From: Candidatus Aquiluna sp. IMCC13023
GTDB lineage: Bacteria > Actinomycetota > Actinomycetes > Actinomycetales > Microbacteriaceae
Assembly: GCF_000257665.1 (NCBI RefSeq)
Contig: NZ_AJKR01000003.1
Coordinates: forward strand, 1-64,000
DNA: 64,000 nucleotides
Reading direction: 5' to 3'
The stretch's first letter is position 1, and each line of letters begins with the position of its first letter. Shown here piece after piece: positions 24,119 to 33,645 of this stretch. A program made the translations under genes and the position numbers. The notes under the pieces were generated by a model. That model was not told where the DNA came from. It searched no databases and saw nothing but the letters and a program-made list of their open reading frames with translations.

Positions 24119-25717
24119 TTAGGAAAGCGCAATCAGGTCGGCATAGCCTTCGTTCCAGTGATCTTCATCGCCATCCGGCAAAATCAACACTCGTTCCGGG
24201 TTCAGGGCTTCAACGGCTCCAACATCGTGCGAGACCAGCACAACTGCTCCCTTAAAGCCTGCAAGAGCACCCAGAATCTCTTCACGGCTAGCTGGGTCCA
24301 AGTTGTTGGTTGGCTCGTCAAGCAGAAGCACATTGGCAGATGAAACCACAAGTGATGCAAGTGCAAGTCTGGTTTTTTCTCCTCCAGATAGCACTCCGGC
24401 TAGCTTCGAGACATCGTCGCCCGAGAAGAGGAAAGAACCGAGGACTTTTCTGGCATCAGTGTCGGGAAGGCCAGGGGCGGCATCCTGCATGTTCTGAAGA
24501 ACGGTTTTGTTCACGTCCAAGGTCTCATGCTCCTGAGCAAAGTAGCCAACCTTGAGTCCGTGACCGGCAATCAGTTCGCCGGTGTCCGGCTTGTCCACTC
24601 CTGCAAGAATTCTTAGCAACGTGGTCTTTCCAGCTCCATTTAGCCCGATGATGACCACTCTTGAACCGCGGTCAATCGCAAGGTCAACGGCAGCGAAAAT
24701 CTCCAGCGAGCCATAGCTTCTACTCAAATTCTCTGCCATCAAGGGTGTTTTACCGCAGGGAGCTGGGTCAGGGAACTTGATTTTGGCCACGCGATCTACT
24801 TCTCTCACGTCATCCAAGTTCGCAAGCAAAGATTCTGCTCGACGCACCATTTGCTTGGCAGCAACCGCTTTGCTGGCCTTCGCACCAAATTTGGCGGCCT
24901 GAAGCTGCAAAGTACTGGCCTTCTTCTGGGCGATTGATCGCTCACGCTTCCGGCGCTCTTCGTCGGTTTCTCTGGCCTTCTTGTATTGGTTCCAGCCCAT
25001 GTTGTAGATATCAATTACCGTGCGGTTGGCGTCTAGGTAGAAAACACGATTTACCGTTTCTTCAACTAGGGCGACATCGTGGCTGATGATAATCAACCCG
25101 CCCTTATAGGACTTCAGAAACTCTCTTAGCCAAACCACGGAGTCGGCATCGAGGTGGTTCGTCGGTTCATCAAGAATCATGGTTTGAGCGTTACTAAACA
25201 GAATCCTTGCCAGTTCAATTCTTCGACGCTGTCCGCCCGAGAGAGTCTTCAGGGGCTGGTTTAGTATCTGCCCTTTGATTCCTAGGCTTCCCGCTATTGC
25301 CTCGGCCTGGGCCTCGGCAGCGTAGCCGCCTGCCGCCTGGAAGCGCTCTTCGAACTTCGCGTATGAAATCATGGCCGCGGCTGATACTTCTGGGTCGGCG
25401 CTACCCATCTCAAGGCCGGCGTTATTCATGCCCTCGAGTGTGTCGCCAAGGTTTCTGGCGTTCAAAATTCTGGTTCTTGCAAGTTGCTCTGGATCCCCGG
25501 TGCGCGGGTCCTGAGGGAGATATCCGATTTCACCTTGGCGATCGACGAAGCCCTGAGAGGGCTGGCCGTCACCGGCAAGAATTTTTGTGAGGGTTGTTTT
25601 GCCGGCACCATTTCTGCCGACTAGTCCAACTTTGTCACCCTTGTCCACCCGAAAATTTACGCCCTGCATCAGCACTCTGGGTCCGATTCGAATCTCGAGG
25701 TCGCGCACGCCGATCAT
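24119..25717 (-). CDS. ABC-F family ATP-binding protein
   Basis: ATG 25717 (MIGVRDLEIRIG) with GGAGA 7 bases upstream is preferred to the longer frame at 25756. Two ATP-binding cassettes on one chain: Walker A GRNGAGKTT, LSGGQRRR and Walker B LDEPTNHLDA in the first; GLNGAGKTT, LSGGEKTR and LDEPTNNLDP in the second. A charged helical linker (…ARETDEERRKRERSIAQKKA…) joins them, and there are no membrane segments. ABC-F proteins act on ribosomes, as translation factors or in resistance to ribosome-targeting antibiotics (family knowledge). The subtype cannot be told here. Confidence 0.9.
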   Translation of the reverse strand: MIGVRDLEIRIGPRVLMQGVNFRVDKGDKVGLVGRNGAGKTTLTKILAGDGQPSQGFVDRQGEIGYLPQDPRTGDPEQLARTRILNARNLGDTLEGMNNAGLEMGSADPEVSAAAMISYAKFEERFQAAGGYAAEAQAEAIAGSLGIKGQILNQPLKTLSGGQRRRIELARILFSNAQTMILDEPTNHLDADSVVWLREFLKSYKGGLIIISHDVALVEETVNRVFYLDANRTVIDIYNMGWNQYKKARETDEERRKRERSIAQKKASTLQLQAAKFGAKASKAVAAKQMVRRAESLLANLDDVREVDRVAKIKFPDPAPCGKTPLMAENLSRSYGSLEIFAAVDLAIDRGSRVVIIGLNGAGKTTLLRILAGVDKPDTGELIAGHGLKVGYFAQEHETLDVNKTVLQNMQDAAPGLPDTDARKVLGSFLFSGDDVSKLAGVLSGGEKTRLALASLVVSSANVLLLDEPTNNLDPASREEILGALAGFKGAVVLVSHDVGAVEALNPERVLILPDGDEDHWNEGYADLIALS

Positions 25718-25855
25718 CTCAGAATCTCCAAAGGGTTTTGTTGCAAGCAGAGGCAACGAATACTCCTATCCTACCAAGGTAGCCTTCGAGTTTTGTGATG
25801 TTGATTTTGTTCATGAGCGCGCGGACCTGGTCGATTTACCTTGGAGCTATAGAAT

Positions 25856-26443
25856 TTGGCCATGGGCGTTATGCAGGAGCTAAGAAGCATTCCAAACATG
25901 CTCAGCATCCTTCGGCTTTTTATGGTGCCGGTGTTCTTGGTTTTGCTTCTGACGGGGCAATTTATTGCAGCGTTGATTACTTTGATGGTCGCCAGCGCCA
26001 CCGATTGGCTGGATGGGCAAATAGCTAGGCGCTTTAATCAAGTAACGAAATTGGGTCAACTGTTGGATCCGGCCGCTGACCGGCTCTTCATCTTTGCAGC
26101 GCTTATTGGTCTGACCATAAACGGAAATATTCCGCTCTGGTTAGCTCTGATAGTGGCTTCTCGGGACTTGATGCTGGTCATTGTCTACCCGATTTTGGCA
26201 AGCCATGGCTACGGGCCATTGCCTGTGCACTTCCTTGGTAAAGCTGGGACCTTTGCTCTTTTATACGCTCTGCCGCTTTTATTGATGGTTGATGTGTGGC
26301 CAGAGGCCTCTTTCATAGTTTTGCCTCTGGCTTGGGGCTTCGCGTATTGGGGGGCGGGTCTCTATTGGCTTTCTGGCCTGCTTTACGTCAAGCAAGTTAT
26401 AGAAGTCTTGTCATCCATCAAGCCAAAATCCCCTAAAGTATGA
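25856..26443 (+). CDS. CDP-alcohol phosphatidyltransferase (PgsA-like)
   Basis: The CDP-alcohol transferase signature is complete: DWLDGQIARR … GQLLDPAADR (D-G-x2-A-R-x8-G-x3-D-x3-D). There are about six hydrophobic segments. It makes phosphatidylglycerol-phosphate or cardiolipin from CDP-diacylglycerol in the membrane (family knowledge). Start is TTG 25856 or ATG 25862/25871; GGAG at ~25842 fits the TTG best. It is followed within 14 bases by garA, an arrangement similar to the pgsA2-garA area of mycobacteria. Confidence 0.88.
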   Translation: MAMGVMQELRSIPNMLSILRLFMVPVFLVLLLTGQFIAALITLMVASATDWLDGQIARRFNQVTKLGQLLDPAADRLFIFAALIGLTINGNIPLWLALIVASRDLMLVIVYPILASHGYGPLPVHFLGKAGTFALLYALPLLLMVDVWPEASFIVLPLAWGFAYWGAGLYWLSGLLYVKQVIEVLSSIKPKSPKV

Positions 26444-26456
26444 GGGGGAGGCAAAA

Positions 26457-26876
26457 TTGTCTAAAGAAGGTTTTGGAAGTGACGACACAGCTCGTTTTTC
26501 TGACGATCTGATAGCCAAAAACGCCCCTGTCCTTTCTGACGAGGAAGCAATTGCAGTAGCGGCCCTTCCTTCTAACTCAGCACTTCTTGTTTCACACCGA
26601 GGACCCGGGGCCGGATCGAGATTCCTTTTAGACCAGGATCTCACTATTGCCGGAAGACACCCGGAAGCGGACATTTTTTTGGATGACGTAACTGTGTCGA
26701 GAAAGCACGTTCAGATCTCCCGAAAGGGCTCGGCCTTTCAGCTTGAGGACCTGGGGTCCATGAACGGAACCTATGTTGACGGCGATCGAGTAGACGCGAT
26801 CAAGCTGGTTGACGGAGCCGAAGTGCTAATTGGAAAATTTCGTCTGACTTTTTATTCTTCGAAGAAGGTTGGCTGA
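26457..26876 (+). CDS. garA: FHA-domain regulator GarA/OdhI
   Basis: TTG 26457 follows a strong GGGGGAGG site. The N-terminal tail carries possible phospho-threonine positions (DDTARFSDD), then an FHA domain at ~50-135 with the hallmark GRHPEADI, SRKHVQI and LGSMNGTYVDG motifs. In actinobacteria the phosphorylated or unphosphorylated protein controls 2-oxoglutarate dehydrogenase and glutamate metabolism (family knowledge). It is followed by ftsR as in mycobacteria and corynebacteria. The tail's classic ETTS phospho-motif is not obvious, so its kinase input may differ. Confidence 0.88.
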   Translation: MSKEGFGSDDTARFSDDLIAKNAPVLSDEEAIAVAALPSNSALLVSHRGPGAGSRFLLDQDLTIAGRHPEADIFLDDVTVSRKHVQISRKGSAFQLEDLGSMNGTYVDGDRVDAIKLVDGAEVLIGKFRLTFYSSKKVG

Positions 26877-26878
26877 GT

Positions 26879-27559
26879 ATGGAGAACTCTCTATCTAGAC
26901 TTCAAGACCACCGCAAGCTCTACACAATCGGCCAGGTGCTTTCTGTTCTAAAGCCAGACTTTGGTGACCTCAGCCCGTCTAAGCTTCGTTTCTTGGAAGA
27001 CCAGGGCCTTGTTGCTCCGGAGCGCACCGATGCCGGATATCGAAAGTTTTCAGAACCACAGATTGAGCGCCTCAGAATTATTCTGACTCTTCAGCGCGAT
27101 CAGTACCTTCCTCTCAAAGTGATTAGGGAGTACCTAGACGAACTAGATTCCGGCAGACAGCCGCTGTTGCCTGCCGCGAGTCCGTCATCGCTTCGAAAAG
27201 GGCAGCGCTTCTCGACTTCTCAACTAAAGCTTGAGACTGGTCTTTCAGACCTGGCTTTCAAAGAGGGTGCGGACTTAGGTCTTTTTGGAGCCCAACCTCA
27301 TTCTTCGCACGAGGTCGAGATTGCTTTTGCTCTTGTCGGCCTCGAGGAGTTTGGCATTCAACCAAGGCACTTACGAGGCTTGAAGTCGGCTGCAGAGCGA
27401 GAGATTGGAATAATCACGGGTGTCACCGAGCCGATTCTTCGGAAGAAGGCCCCGGACAGCGCGGCAAAGGCCGGGCACATTTCTAGGGAGATAGCGGAGC
27501 GATTCGGCGCTATTAGGTCGCACCTGATAACAGAAGTGATTGAAGAGATAGAACGATAG
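26879..27559 (+). CDS. ftsR: MerR-type regulator FtsR (Rv1828-like)
   Basis: ATG 26879 lies two bases after garA. The N-terminal MerR helix-turn-helix (YTIGQVLSVLKPDFGDLSPS … LRFLEDQGLVAPERTDAGYR) and a longer C-terminal part match the Rv1828/FtsR family; FtsR activates ftsZ in Corynebacterium (family knowledge). ftsZ is at 54.7 kb in this same window. The order garA-ftsR-MerR matches other actinobacteria. Confidence 0.85.
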   Translation: MENSLSRLQDHRKLYTIGQVLSVLKPDFGDLSPSKLRFLEDQGLVAPERTDAGYRKFSEPQIERLRIILTLQRDQYLPLKVIREYLDELDSGRQPLLPAASPSSLRKGQRFSTSQLKLETGLSDLAFKEGADLGLFGAQPHSSHEVEIAFALVGLEEFGIQPRHLRGLKSAAEREIGIITGVTEPILRKKAPDSAAKAGHISREIAERFGAIRSHLITEVIEEIER

Positions 27560-27641
27560 TGCGACACGCCCAAGCCACAATAGAAACCCTAAACCTCAAC
27601 TTGAAGGCAGACTTAGCAGTCTGTGCAAATTAGGAGTAGCG

Positions 27642-28154
27642 GTGGAATACGAATCTGGTGTCTTGTTCACTGACGGCTTGCCGAACACCGATATCGGTTA
27701 CCGGGGAGCTTCGGCTGCTGCTGCTGCTGGCATTACCTACCGCCAGCTTGATTACTGGGACAGAACCGGACTTGCTGTTCCTGCCATACAGGGCGCGACC
27801 GGCTCCGGGTCTCAGCGACTTTACTCATTCCGGGATATTTTGGTTTTGAAGCTTGTTAAGAGACTTCTAGACACCGGTGTTTCACTCCAGCAGATAAGAA
27901 TTGCAGTTGAGCAGCTTGCTGCAGCCGGTATTTCGGATCTAACCAACACGACTCTTATGTCCGATGGGGCAAGGGTTTACCTGTGCACTTCGCAAGACGA
28001 AGTAATCGATCTTCTAGGTCAGGGCCAGGGCGTATTTGGTATTGCAATAGGCAGAGTTCTTAGAGAAGTTGAGGCTACTTTGGTTGACTTTGCCGCTGAA
28101 GAAGCCGCTGTTCACGATGAGCTTGCTGCCAGAAGAGCGCGTAAAATCTCCTAG
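27642..28154 (+). CDS. MerR-type regulator (Rv1830-like)
   Basis: GTG 27642 follows TAGGAG. The MerR fold is seen at ~25-95 (GITYRQLDYWDRTGLAVPAI … SFRDILVLKLVKRLLDTGVS). In mycobacteria the equivalent gene follows ftsR after a DUF151 nuclease gene; here the DUF151 gene is absent and the two regulators are ~80 bases apart. It overlaps the convergent ParA gene by 4 bases. The ligand is unknown. Confidence 0.85.
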   Translation: MEYESGVLFTDGLPNTDIGYRGASAAAAAGITYRQLDYWDRTGLAVPAIQGATGSGSQRLYSFRDILVLKLVKRLLDTGVSLQQIRIAVEQLAAAGISDLTNTTLMSDGARVYLCTSQDEVIDLLGQGQGVFGIAIGRVLREVEATLVDFAAEEAAVHDELAARRARKIS

Positions 28155-29080
28155 CGTTGAAACCAACGCTTCTTTTTCCTTGTTCGTCTTGATTCGGGGG
28201 GGTCTTCTGCTTGAATCGCAGTCTGACCAAGCTCTGTGATTAGATTCTGCTGACCCCGCATGGTTCGCCCAACGATTCCGACTCGTGTCCGCTTTTCTTC
28301 AGTGGAGTCAAAATCCGCCATTAGACCAGCCAATAGTCTGTCGAATCCTCTGGCTACTTCGGGCGCGCCTTCGGCAGGCCAGGAATGGATTGGCCTTGCT
28401 GCTCCGGTGGACTGTTGAACGGCCGCGCGCTCTTCGAAATATGGTTGCAGTAATTGCTCCCCAAACATTTCGCGGAGTTCATTTAGTCGGAACTCATGCT
28501 CATGTGATTGCTGCCTGAGGCGATTTACGACAAAACCATAGAGGCTAAGCCTTGGGCTCAATTTCGCGCTAATCTCAGCAATTGCGCGGCGGGCTCTGTC
28601 GGCTGCAATTACTGAATACAGTGCCGGCTCCGTAACTAAAATTACGCGATCGCTTGCTACCCATGCGGTTCGGGTCAGGGCGTTGATTGACGGGGGAGTG
28701 TCGATGATCACTAGTTCATACTCGTCTTCGATTAGCGCAAGTATTTCTTCTAGTTTCCAGACGTCGGAAACGGTTGGTGCAGGGTTATCAAGCAAGAGTG
28801 ATCTTGGGCTGCCTACCAGAACATCAAGCTTTGAGCCTCTTGACCAAGGGGAGGCCACCAGCGCTCTTCTCAAAACCGGAAGCTTAGGGCTCTGCAGCAC
28901 TTCTGCTACCGACGCGCTCATGTCCGCAGGAGCTGCTAGCCCGCTGGTTGCATCGCACTGAGGGTCCAGGTCAATCACCAGAGTGTTGATACCTTGATTG
29001 AGAGCTGCCGATGCCAGGCCGAGGGCTACCGTAGTTTTTCCTACGCCACCCTTGAGTGAACTCACGCTAAGTACATGCAC
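28151..29080 (-). CDS. ParA family ATPase
   Basis: The deviant Walker A KGGVGKTT is at residues 10-17, with IDLDPQCDAT and the Walker B-like LVIIDTPPS typical of ParA/Soj. The C-terminus is a basic tail (…RRTRKKKRW). No ParB partner gene is beside it, so it may position cargo other than the chromosome or be an orphan. Start ATG 29080 directly faces the pyc gene across 63 bases, so the two are probably divergently transcribed. Confidence 0.85.
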   Translation of the reverse strand: MHVLSVSSLKGGVGKTTVALGLASAALNQGINTLVIDLDPQCDATSGLAAPADMSASVAEVLQSPKLPVLRRALVASPWSRGSKLDVLVGSPRSLLLDNPAPTVSDVWKLEEILALIEDEYELVIIDTPPSINALTRTAWVASDRVILVTEPALYSVIAADRARRAIAEISAKLSPRLSLYGFVVNRLRQQSHEHEFRLNELREMFGEQLLQPYFEERAAVQQSTGAARPIHSWPAEGAPEVARGFDRLLAGLMADFDSTEEKRTRVGIVGRTMRGQQNLITELGQTAIQAEDPPESRRTRKKKRWFQR

Positions 29081-29143
29081 TGTAATAGGCTACCTAGTTA
29101 TTAGGCGTGTGCATGGCGCGCCACATCGGTTCAGTAAGGTTTT

Positions 29144-32100
29144 ATGTTTAAAAAGATTTTGGTGGCTAACCGAGGTGAAATCGCCGTAAGAGCATTTCGA
29201 GCGGCCTATGAAATAGGCGCGAAGACCGTAGCTGTCTACCCCTATGAAGATCGGGGCTCCGTCCACAGGCTCAAAGCCGATGAGGCCTATGAAATAAAGG
29301 CGGATGGCTCGCCGGTAAGGGCTTATCTTTCTGTGTCCGAGATGATACGGGTCGCCAAAGAGTCGGGTGCGGACGCCATTTACCCGGGCTATGGCTTCTT
29401 AAGCGAAAATGCCGAACTTGGAAGGCAGGCCAAGCTAAATGGAATTGCATTTGTTGGTCCATCCCCAGAAGTTCTTGAGCTAGCTGGCGACAAGGTAAAC
29501 GCCAAAGCCGCGGCAATTCGTGCTGGAGTTCCGGTTCTTGCTTCCACCGAATCTTCCGAGGATGTCGCAAAACTTATCGCTGAAGCTGGCGAAATTGGAT
29601 TCCCACTTTTTGTAAAGGCCGTTGCCGGTGGCGGTGGCCGCGGAATGCGCAAGGTTGATACAAAAGCGGATCTGCCCGATGCTCTCGGCGAAGCGATGCG
29701 CGAGGCTGGAAGCGCTTTTGGGGATGCTCACGTGTTTCTTGAGCAGGCAGTAATTCGACCAAGACACATCGAAGTGCAGATTTTGGCGGACAATCATGGC
29801 AATGTAATTCACCTTCACGAGCGAGACTGCTCAATTCAAAGGCGCAATCAAAAAGTTATTGAGATAGCGCCGGCTCCGCACCTTGATGACGTTTTACGAC
29901 AGCAACTTTTCGCTGACGCGGTTAGCTTCGCAAAGGAAATCGGCTATCAGAATGCCGGAACAGTTGAGTTTCTAATTGAGACCGTGGGGCCAAACACGGG
30001 AAAGCACGTGTTCATTGAAATGAACCCACGAATACAGGTCGAGCACACCGTGACAGAAGAGATCACCGATGTTGATCTCGTGCAGTCCCAACTGCGAATT
30101 GCTGCTGGTGCGACTCTTGCGGATATGGGCCTGACTCAAGACAGCATCAAGCCTCACGGCTTTGCTGTGCAGTGCAGGATCACGACCGAGGATCCAGCGG
30201 CAGGTTTTAGGCCTGACACCGGAAAGATAACGACTTATCGCTCCCCGGGTGGTGCTGGTATTCGTCTTGACGGCGGAACAGTATCGACCGGAACCGAGGT
30301 TTCGCCTCACTTCGACTCGATGCTTGTAAAGCTAATCACGCGCGGCAGAGATTTCAGATCAGCAGTTGACCGCGGCAAGCGCGCACTCGCCGAATTCAGA
30401 ATTCGCGGCGTTGCCACCAACATCAATTTCCTGCAAGCGGTTTTGGATGACGAGACTTTTGCATCGGGTGAACTCTCTACTCACTTTATTGACGAGCGAC
30501 CTGAGCTTATGAATGCCAGGGTCTCCAAGGATCGCGGCACCAAAGTGCTGCAGTGGCTCGCCGAGGTAACAGTCAATAAGCCCTATGGCGACCGAGATGG
30601 TCGCACCGAGCCGCAGCTAAAGCTTCCAAAAATTGATTTGGGTAAGCCAGCGCCTGATGGCTCTAAGCAACGCTTAGTGGAACTTGGTCCAGAGGGTTTT
30701 GCAAAGTGGATGAGATCGCAGGGCCAAGTTCTGGTTACTGACACGACTTTCAGAGACGCACATCAGTCGCTGCTTGCAACCAGAGTTAGAGGTCGCGACC
30801 TTGTCGCGGCAGCGCCTTACGTGGCCAGAATGACACCAGAGCTTCTTTCGGTTGAGGCCTGGGGCGGTGCAACATACGACGTGGCACTCAGGTTCCTCGG
30901 TGAGAATCCTTGGTCAAGGCTTGCTCAGCTGAGAGAAGAGCTTCCAAATCTGTGCATTCAAATGCTACTTCGTGGTCGAAACACCGTCGGATACACTCCG
31001 TATCCGGTCGAAGTGACCGATGCCTTTGTTGAAGAGGCTGCATACACCGGAGTGGACATTTTCAGAATTTTTGATGCTCTCAACGATGTATCGCAAATGG
31101 CCCCGGCTATTGCGGCAGTGAGGAACAAGACCAAGTCCCTAGCTGAGGTTGGCATGAGTTTTACCGGTAATTTTCTGGATCCGAAAGAAAATCTTTACAC
31201 CCTTGATTACTACTTGAAACTCGCAGATCGAATTGTTGATGCCGGCGCTCATGTCCTGGCCATCAAGGACATGGCAGGTTTGCTAAGACCCCAGGCCGCC
31301 AGCGTGCTTGTAAGCGCGCTCAGGGAGCGCTTTGACCTTCCGGTTCATTTGCACACTCATGACACGGCGGGTGGTCAACTGGCGACGCTTCTGGCTGCAA
31401 TCGATGCCGGAGTGGACGCGGTCGATGTCGCAAGTGCACCGATGGCCGGCACTACCAGCCAGCCATCATTTAGTTCTCTGGTTGCTGCACTTGAAAATAC
31501 CGAGCGCGACACCGGAATCTCAATGAGCGCAGTTACCGATCTTGAACCATATTGGGAGGCGGTTCGAAAGGTCTACTCGCCATTTGAGTCTGGACTACCA
31601 GGTCCGACCGGCCGCGTTTATTCGCATGAGATTCCCGGGGGACAGCTTTCAAATCTCCGGCAGCAGGCAATCGCCCTTGGTTTGGGTGACAGGTTCGAAC
31701 TGGTTGAAGACATGTATGCAGCTGCGAATCGAATCCTTGGAAGACCTCCGAAGGTAACTCCGTCTTCCAAGGTAGTTGGGGACTTAGCGCTGCATCTGGT
31801 TGCGGTGGGTGCCGACCCGGAAGATTTCGAAAACAACCCGCAAAACTATGACATTCCGGACTCTGTTATCGGCTTCATGGCGGGCGAATTAGGCGACCTC
31901 CCTGGCGGCTGGCCGGAACCATTCCGCTCCAAGGTTTTGAAGGGCAAAAAACCTGACATCTCAGTCACTCCAGTTTCGACGGATGACTTAGCGGCCCTAG
32001 AATCCAGCGATCACAAGCTCATTCAGCGAACCCTGAATCAACTTCTGTTCCCGGGTCCAACCAAGGAATTTGAGCGGGTCCAGGCTGCCTATGGTGAGCT

Positions 32101-32545
32101 AGATAACCTCGAAACCCTCGACTACCTATATGGGCTAGAGCAAGATCACGAGCACGTTGTGGAGCTAAGAAAGGGTCTGCAGCTGTTTGTTGGCCTCGAA
32201 GCCATCGGAGAAGCTGACAGCAAAGGCTTTCGGACTGTAATGGCCAAGCTAAACGGCCAGTTGCGACCAATACTGGCTCGAGACCACAGCATTACAGCGA
32301 CGACCTCGTCTGCCGAAAAAGCCGATCCTGCCATCAAGGGACACGCCGCTGCACCATTCACTGGTGTTGTTACTCCAAAGGTTGAGGTGGGTGATAGCGT
32401 TCAGGTCGGAGACCCAATTGCCGGTATCGAAGCCATGAAAATGGAGGCAAGCATAGCTGCCCCAATCTCTGGCAAAATAGTAAGGCTCGGTATTGCTGGT
32501 CCGACGCCTGTTGAAGGCGGCGACCTAATAGCCGTAATTGAATAG
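29144..32545 (+). CDS. pyc: Pyruvate carboxylase
   Basis: ATG 29144 has a TAAGG site. The 1133 residues hold the biotin carboxylase/ATP-grasp part (~1-460, with FLSENAE, AGGGGRGMRK and EMNPRIQVEHTVTE), the carboxyltransferase barrel (~510-1000, with TDTTFRDAHQSL and AIKDMAGLL) and a biotinyl domain at the end with EAMKMEA (biotinyl Lys 1099). It makes oxaloacetate from pyruvate and bicarbonate to refill the TCA cycle. Length and order match the normal single-chain enzyme. Confidence 0.97.
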   Translation: MFKKILVANRGEIAVRAFRAAYEIGAKTVAVYPYEDRGSVHRLKADEAYEIKADGSPVRAYLSVSEMIRVAKESGADAIYPGYGFLSENAELGRQAKLNGIAFVGPSPEVLELAGDKVNAKAAAIRAGVPVLASTESSEDVAKLIAEAGEIGFPLFVKAVAGGGGRGMRKVDTKADLPDALGEAMREAGSAFGDAHVFLEQAVIRPRHIEVQILADNHGNVIHLHERDCSIQRRNQKVIEIAPAPHLDDVLRQQLFADAVSFAKEIGYQNAGTVEFLIETVGPNTGKHVFIEMNPRIQVEHTVTEEITDVDLVQSQLRIAAGATLADMGLTQDSIKPHGFAVQCRITTEDPAAGFRPDTGKITTYRSPGGAGIRLDGGTVSTGTEVSPHFDSMLVKLITRGRDFRSAVDRGKRALAEFRIRGVATNINFLQAVLDDETFASGELSTHFIDERPELMNARVSKDRGTKVLQWLAEVTVNKPYGDRDGRTEPQLKLPKIDLGKPAPDGSKQRLVELGPEGFAKWMRSQGQVLVTDTTFRDAHQSLLATRVRGRDLVAAAPYVARMTPELLSVEAWGGATYDVALRFLGENPWSRLAQLREELPNLCIQMLLRGRNTVGYTPYPVEVTDAFVEEAAYTGVDIFRIFDALNDVSQMAPAIAAVRNKTKSLAEVGMSFTGNFLDPKENLYTLDYYLKLADRIVDAGAHVLAIKDMAGLLRPQAASVLVSALRERFDLPVHLHTHDTAGGQLATLLAAIDAGVDAVDVASAPMAGTTSQPSFSSLVAALENTERDTGISMSAVTDLEPYWEAVRKVYSPFESGLPGPTGRVYSHEIPGGQLSNLRQQAIALGLGDRFELVEDMYAAANRILGRPPKVTPSSKVVGDLALHLVAVGADPEDFENNPQNYDIPDSVIGFMAGELGDLPGGWPEPFRSKVLKGKKPDISVTPVSTDDLAALESSDHKLIQRTLNQLLFPGPTKEFERVQAAYGELDNLETLDYLYGLEQDHEHVVELRKGLQLFVGLEAIGEADSKGFRTVMAKLNGQLRPILARDHSITATTSSAEKADPAIKGHAAAPFTGVVTPKVEVGDSVQVGDPIAGIEAMKMEASIAAPISGKIVRLGIAGPTPVEGGDLIAVIE

Positions 32546-32553
32546 GAGTTGTT

Positions 32554-33645
32554 TTGGACAAGAACCCGGAACGCGATTATGCCTCAGGAGAAAGCTCTGA
32601 CTTTAGCGACTTGGAGCTAGACCCTGAGACTGGCCAACTCAACCAAATTGCCGCTGATGCAGTGTCGATTCCCATTGACGTTGCTCCAGAAGTTGAGGAC
32701 TTGTTTGCTGAGCCTGAGCCAGCCAGCTTGCTCACCGCGGACCGACTCTTGCAAGACAAGGCAAAGCCCAACTTTATTCCGGAAACTTTCTTTAGGCGAA
32801 GCCTTTATCGACTGAGTTTTGGGGGAATAAACCTCGGCGATAACGCCAAGGTGCGTGCGAGACGTGATTTAGATGCAAGGATCAGGACCGATCTTGCAGG
32901 GGAAACCAGATTTGTTCCAGTTCTTACCCGAAAGGGCGGTGTTGGAAAAACCACCATGACTGCCCTAATTGGCATGGCAATGGCGCGAGTCCGAGAGGAT
33001 CGGATACTTGCAATCGACGCAAACCCGGATCGCGGAACGCTCTCCGAACGCGTGCAAAAGGGCACCGATCGCACGGTCAGGGACGTAGTGAATCGCGCTG
33101 GCGGTATTTCAAGCTTTAGCGTCTTTAGCGATTTTGTTTCACGCGATAAGTCACGCTTGGATGTCTTGTCATCTGACGCTGACCCCATGATTTCTGAAGC
33201 CTTCAATGAGGGTGACTACAACGTTGTAGCGGACATTGCTGCTAGGTATTACAGCATCTGCCTAACCGATTGCGGCACTGGAATTGTCCACAGCGTTATG
33301 CGAGCAGTCTTGATGAGAGCAAAAGGAATAGTAATCGTGTCCGGGGGGTCGATTGACGAGGCAAAACTTGCCTCCGAGACTCTTACTTGGTTGGACTCGA
33401 ATGGTTACAGCGAACTTGTGAGTAACAGCGTGGTAGCGCTGAACACCGCGACTTTCGGAACGGAGCTGGTGAAGCTTGACGAAATTGAAGCTCACTTTGC
33501 ATCCAGGGTCCGGGCCGTCGTCAGAATTCCATACGACCCTCAGCTTGCCGCAGGCGCTCTTATTGACTTTGATCAGTTGCACCCAGCCACAAGGCAGGCC
33601 GCTAGGGACCTAGCCGCCCTGGTGGTTGATGGGTTAGCTGCTTGA
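32554..33645 (+). CDS. MinD/ParA-like ATPase with N-terminal extension
   Basis: TTG 32554 follows AGGAG, 8 bases after pyc. Residues 1-120 are acidic and then basic without a known domain. The P-loop KGGVGKTT is at ~127-134, followed by IDANPDRG and LTDCGTG, typical of the MinD-like ATPases of actinobacteria, including those near type VII secretion or chromosome partner genes. It overlaps the next gene by 4 bases. The function is unknown. A second KGGVGKTT protein lies on the other side of pyc. Confidence 0.8.
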   Translation: MDKNPERDYASGESSDFSDLELDPETGQLNQIAADAVSIPIDVAPEVEDLFAEPEPASLLTADRLLQDKAKPNFIPETFFRRSLYRLSFGGINLGDNAKVRARRDLDARIRTDLAGETRFVPVLTRKGGVGKTTMTALIGMAMARVREDRILAIDANPDRGTLSERVQKGTDRTVRDVVNRAGGISSFSVFSDFVSRDKSRLDVLSSDADPMISEAFNEGDYNVVADIAARYYSICLTDCGTGIVHSVMRAVLMRAKGIVIVSGGSIDEAKLASETLTWLDSNGYSELVSNSVVALNTATFGTELVKLDEIEAHFASRVRAVVRIPYDPQLAAGALIDFDQLHPATRQAARDLAALVVDGLAA

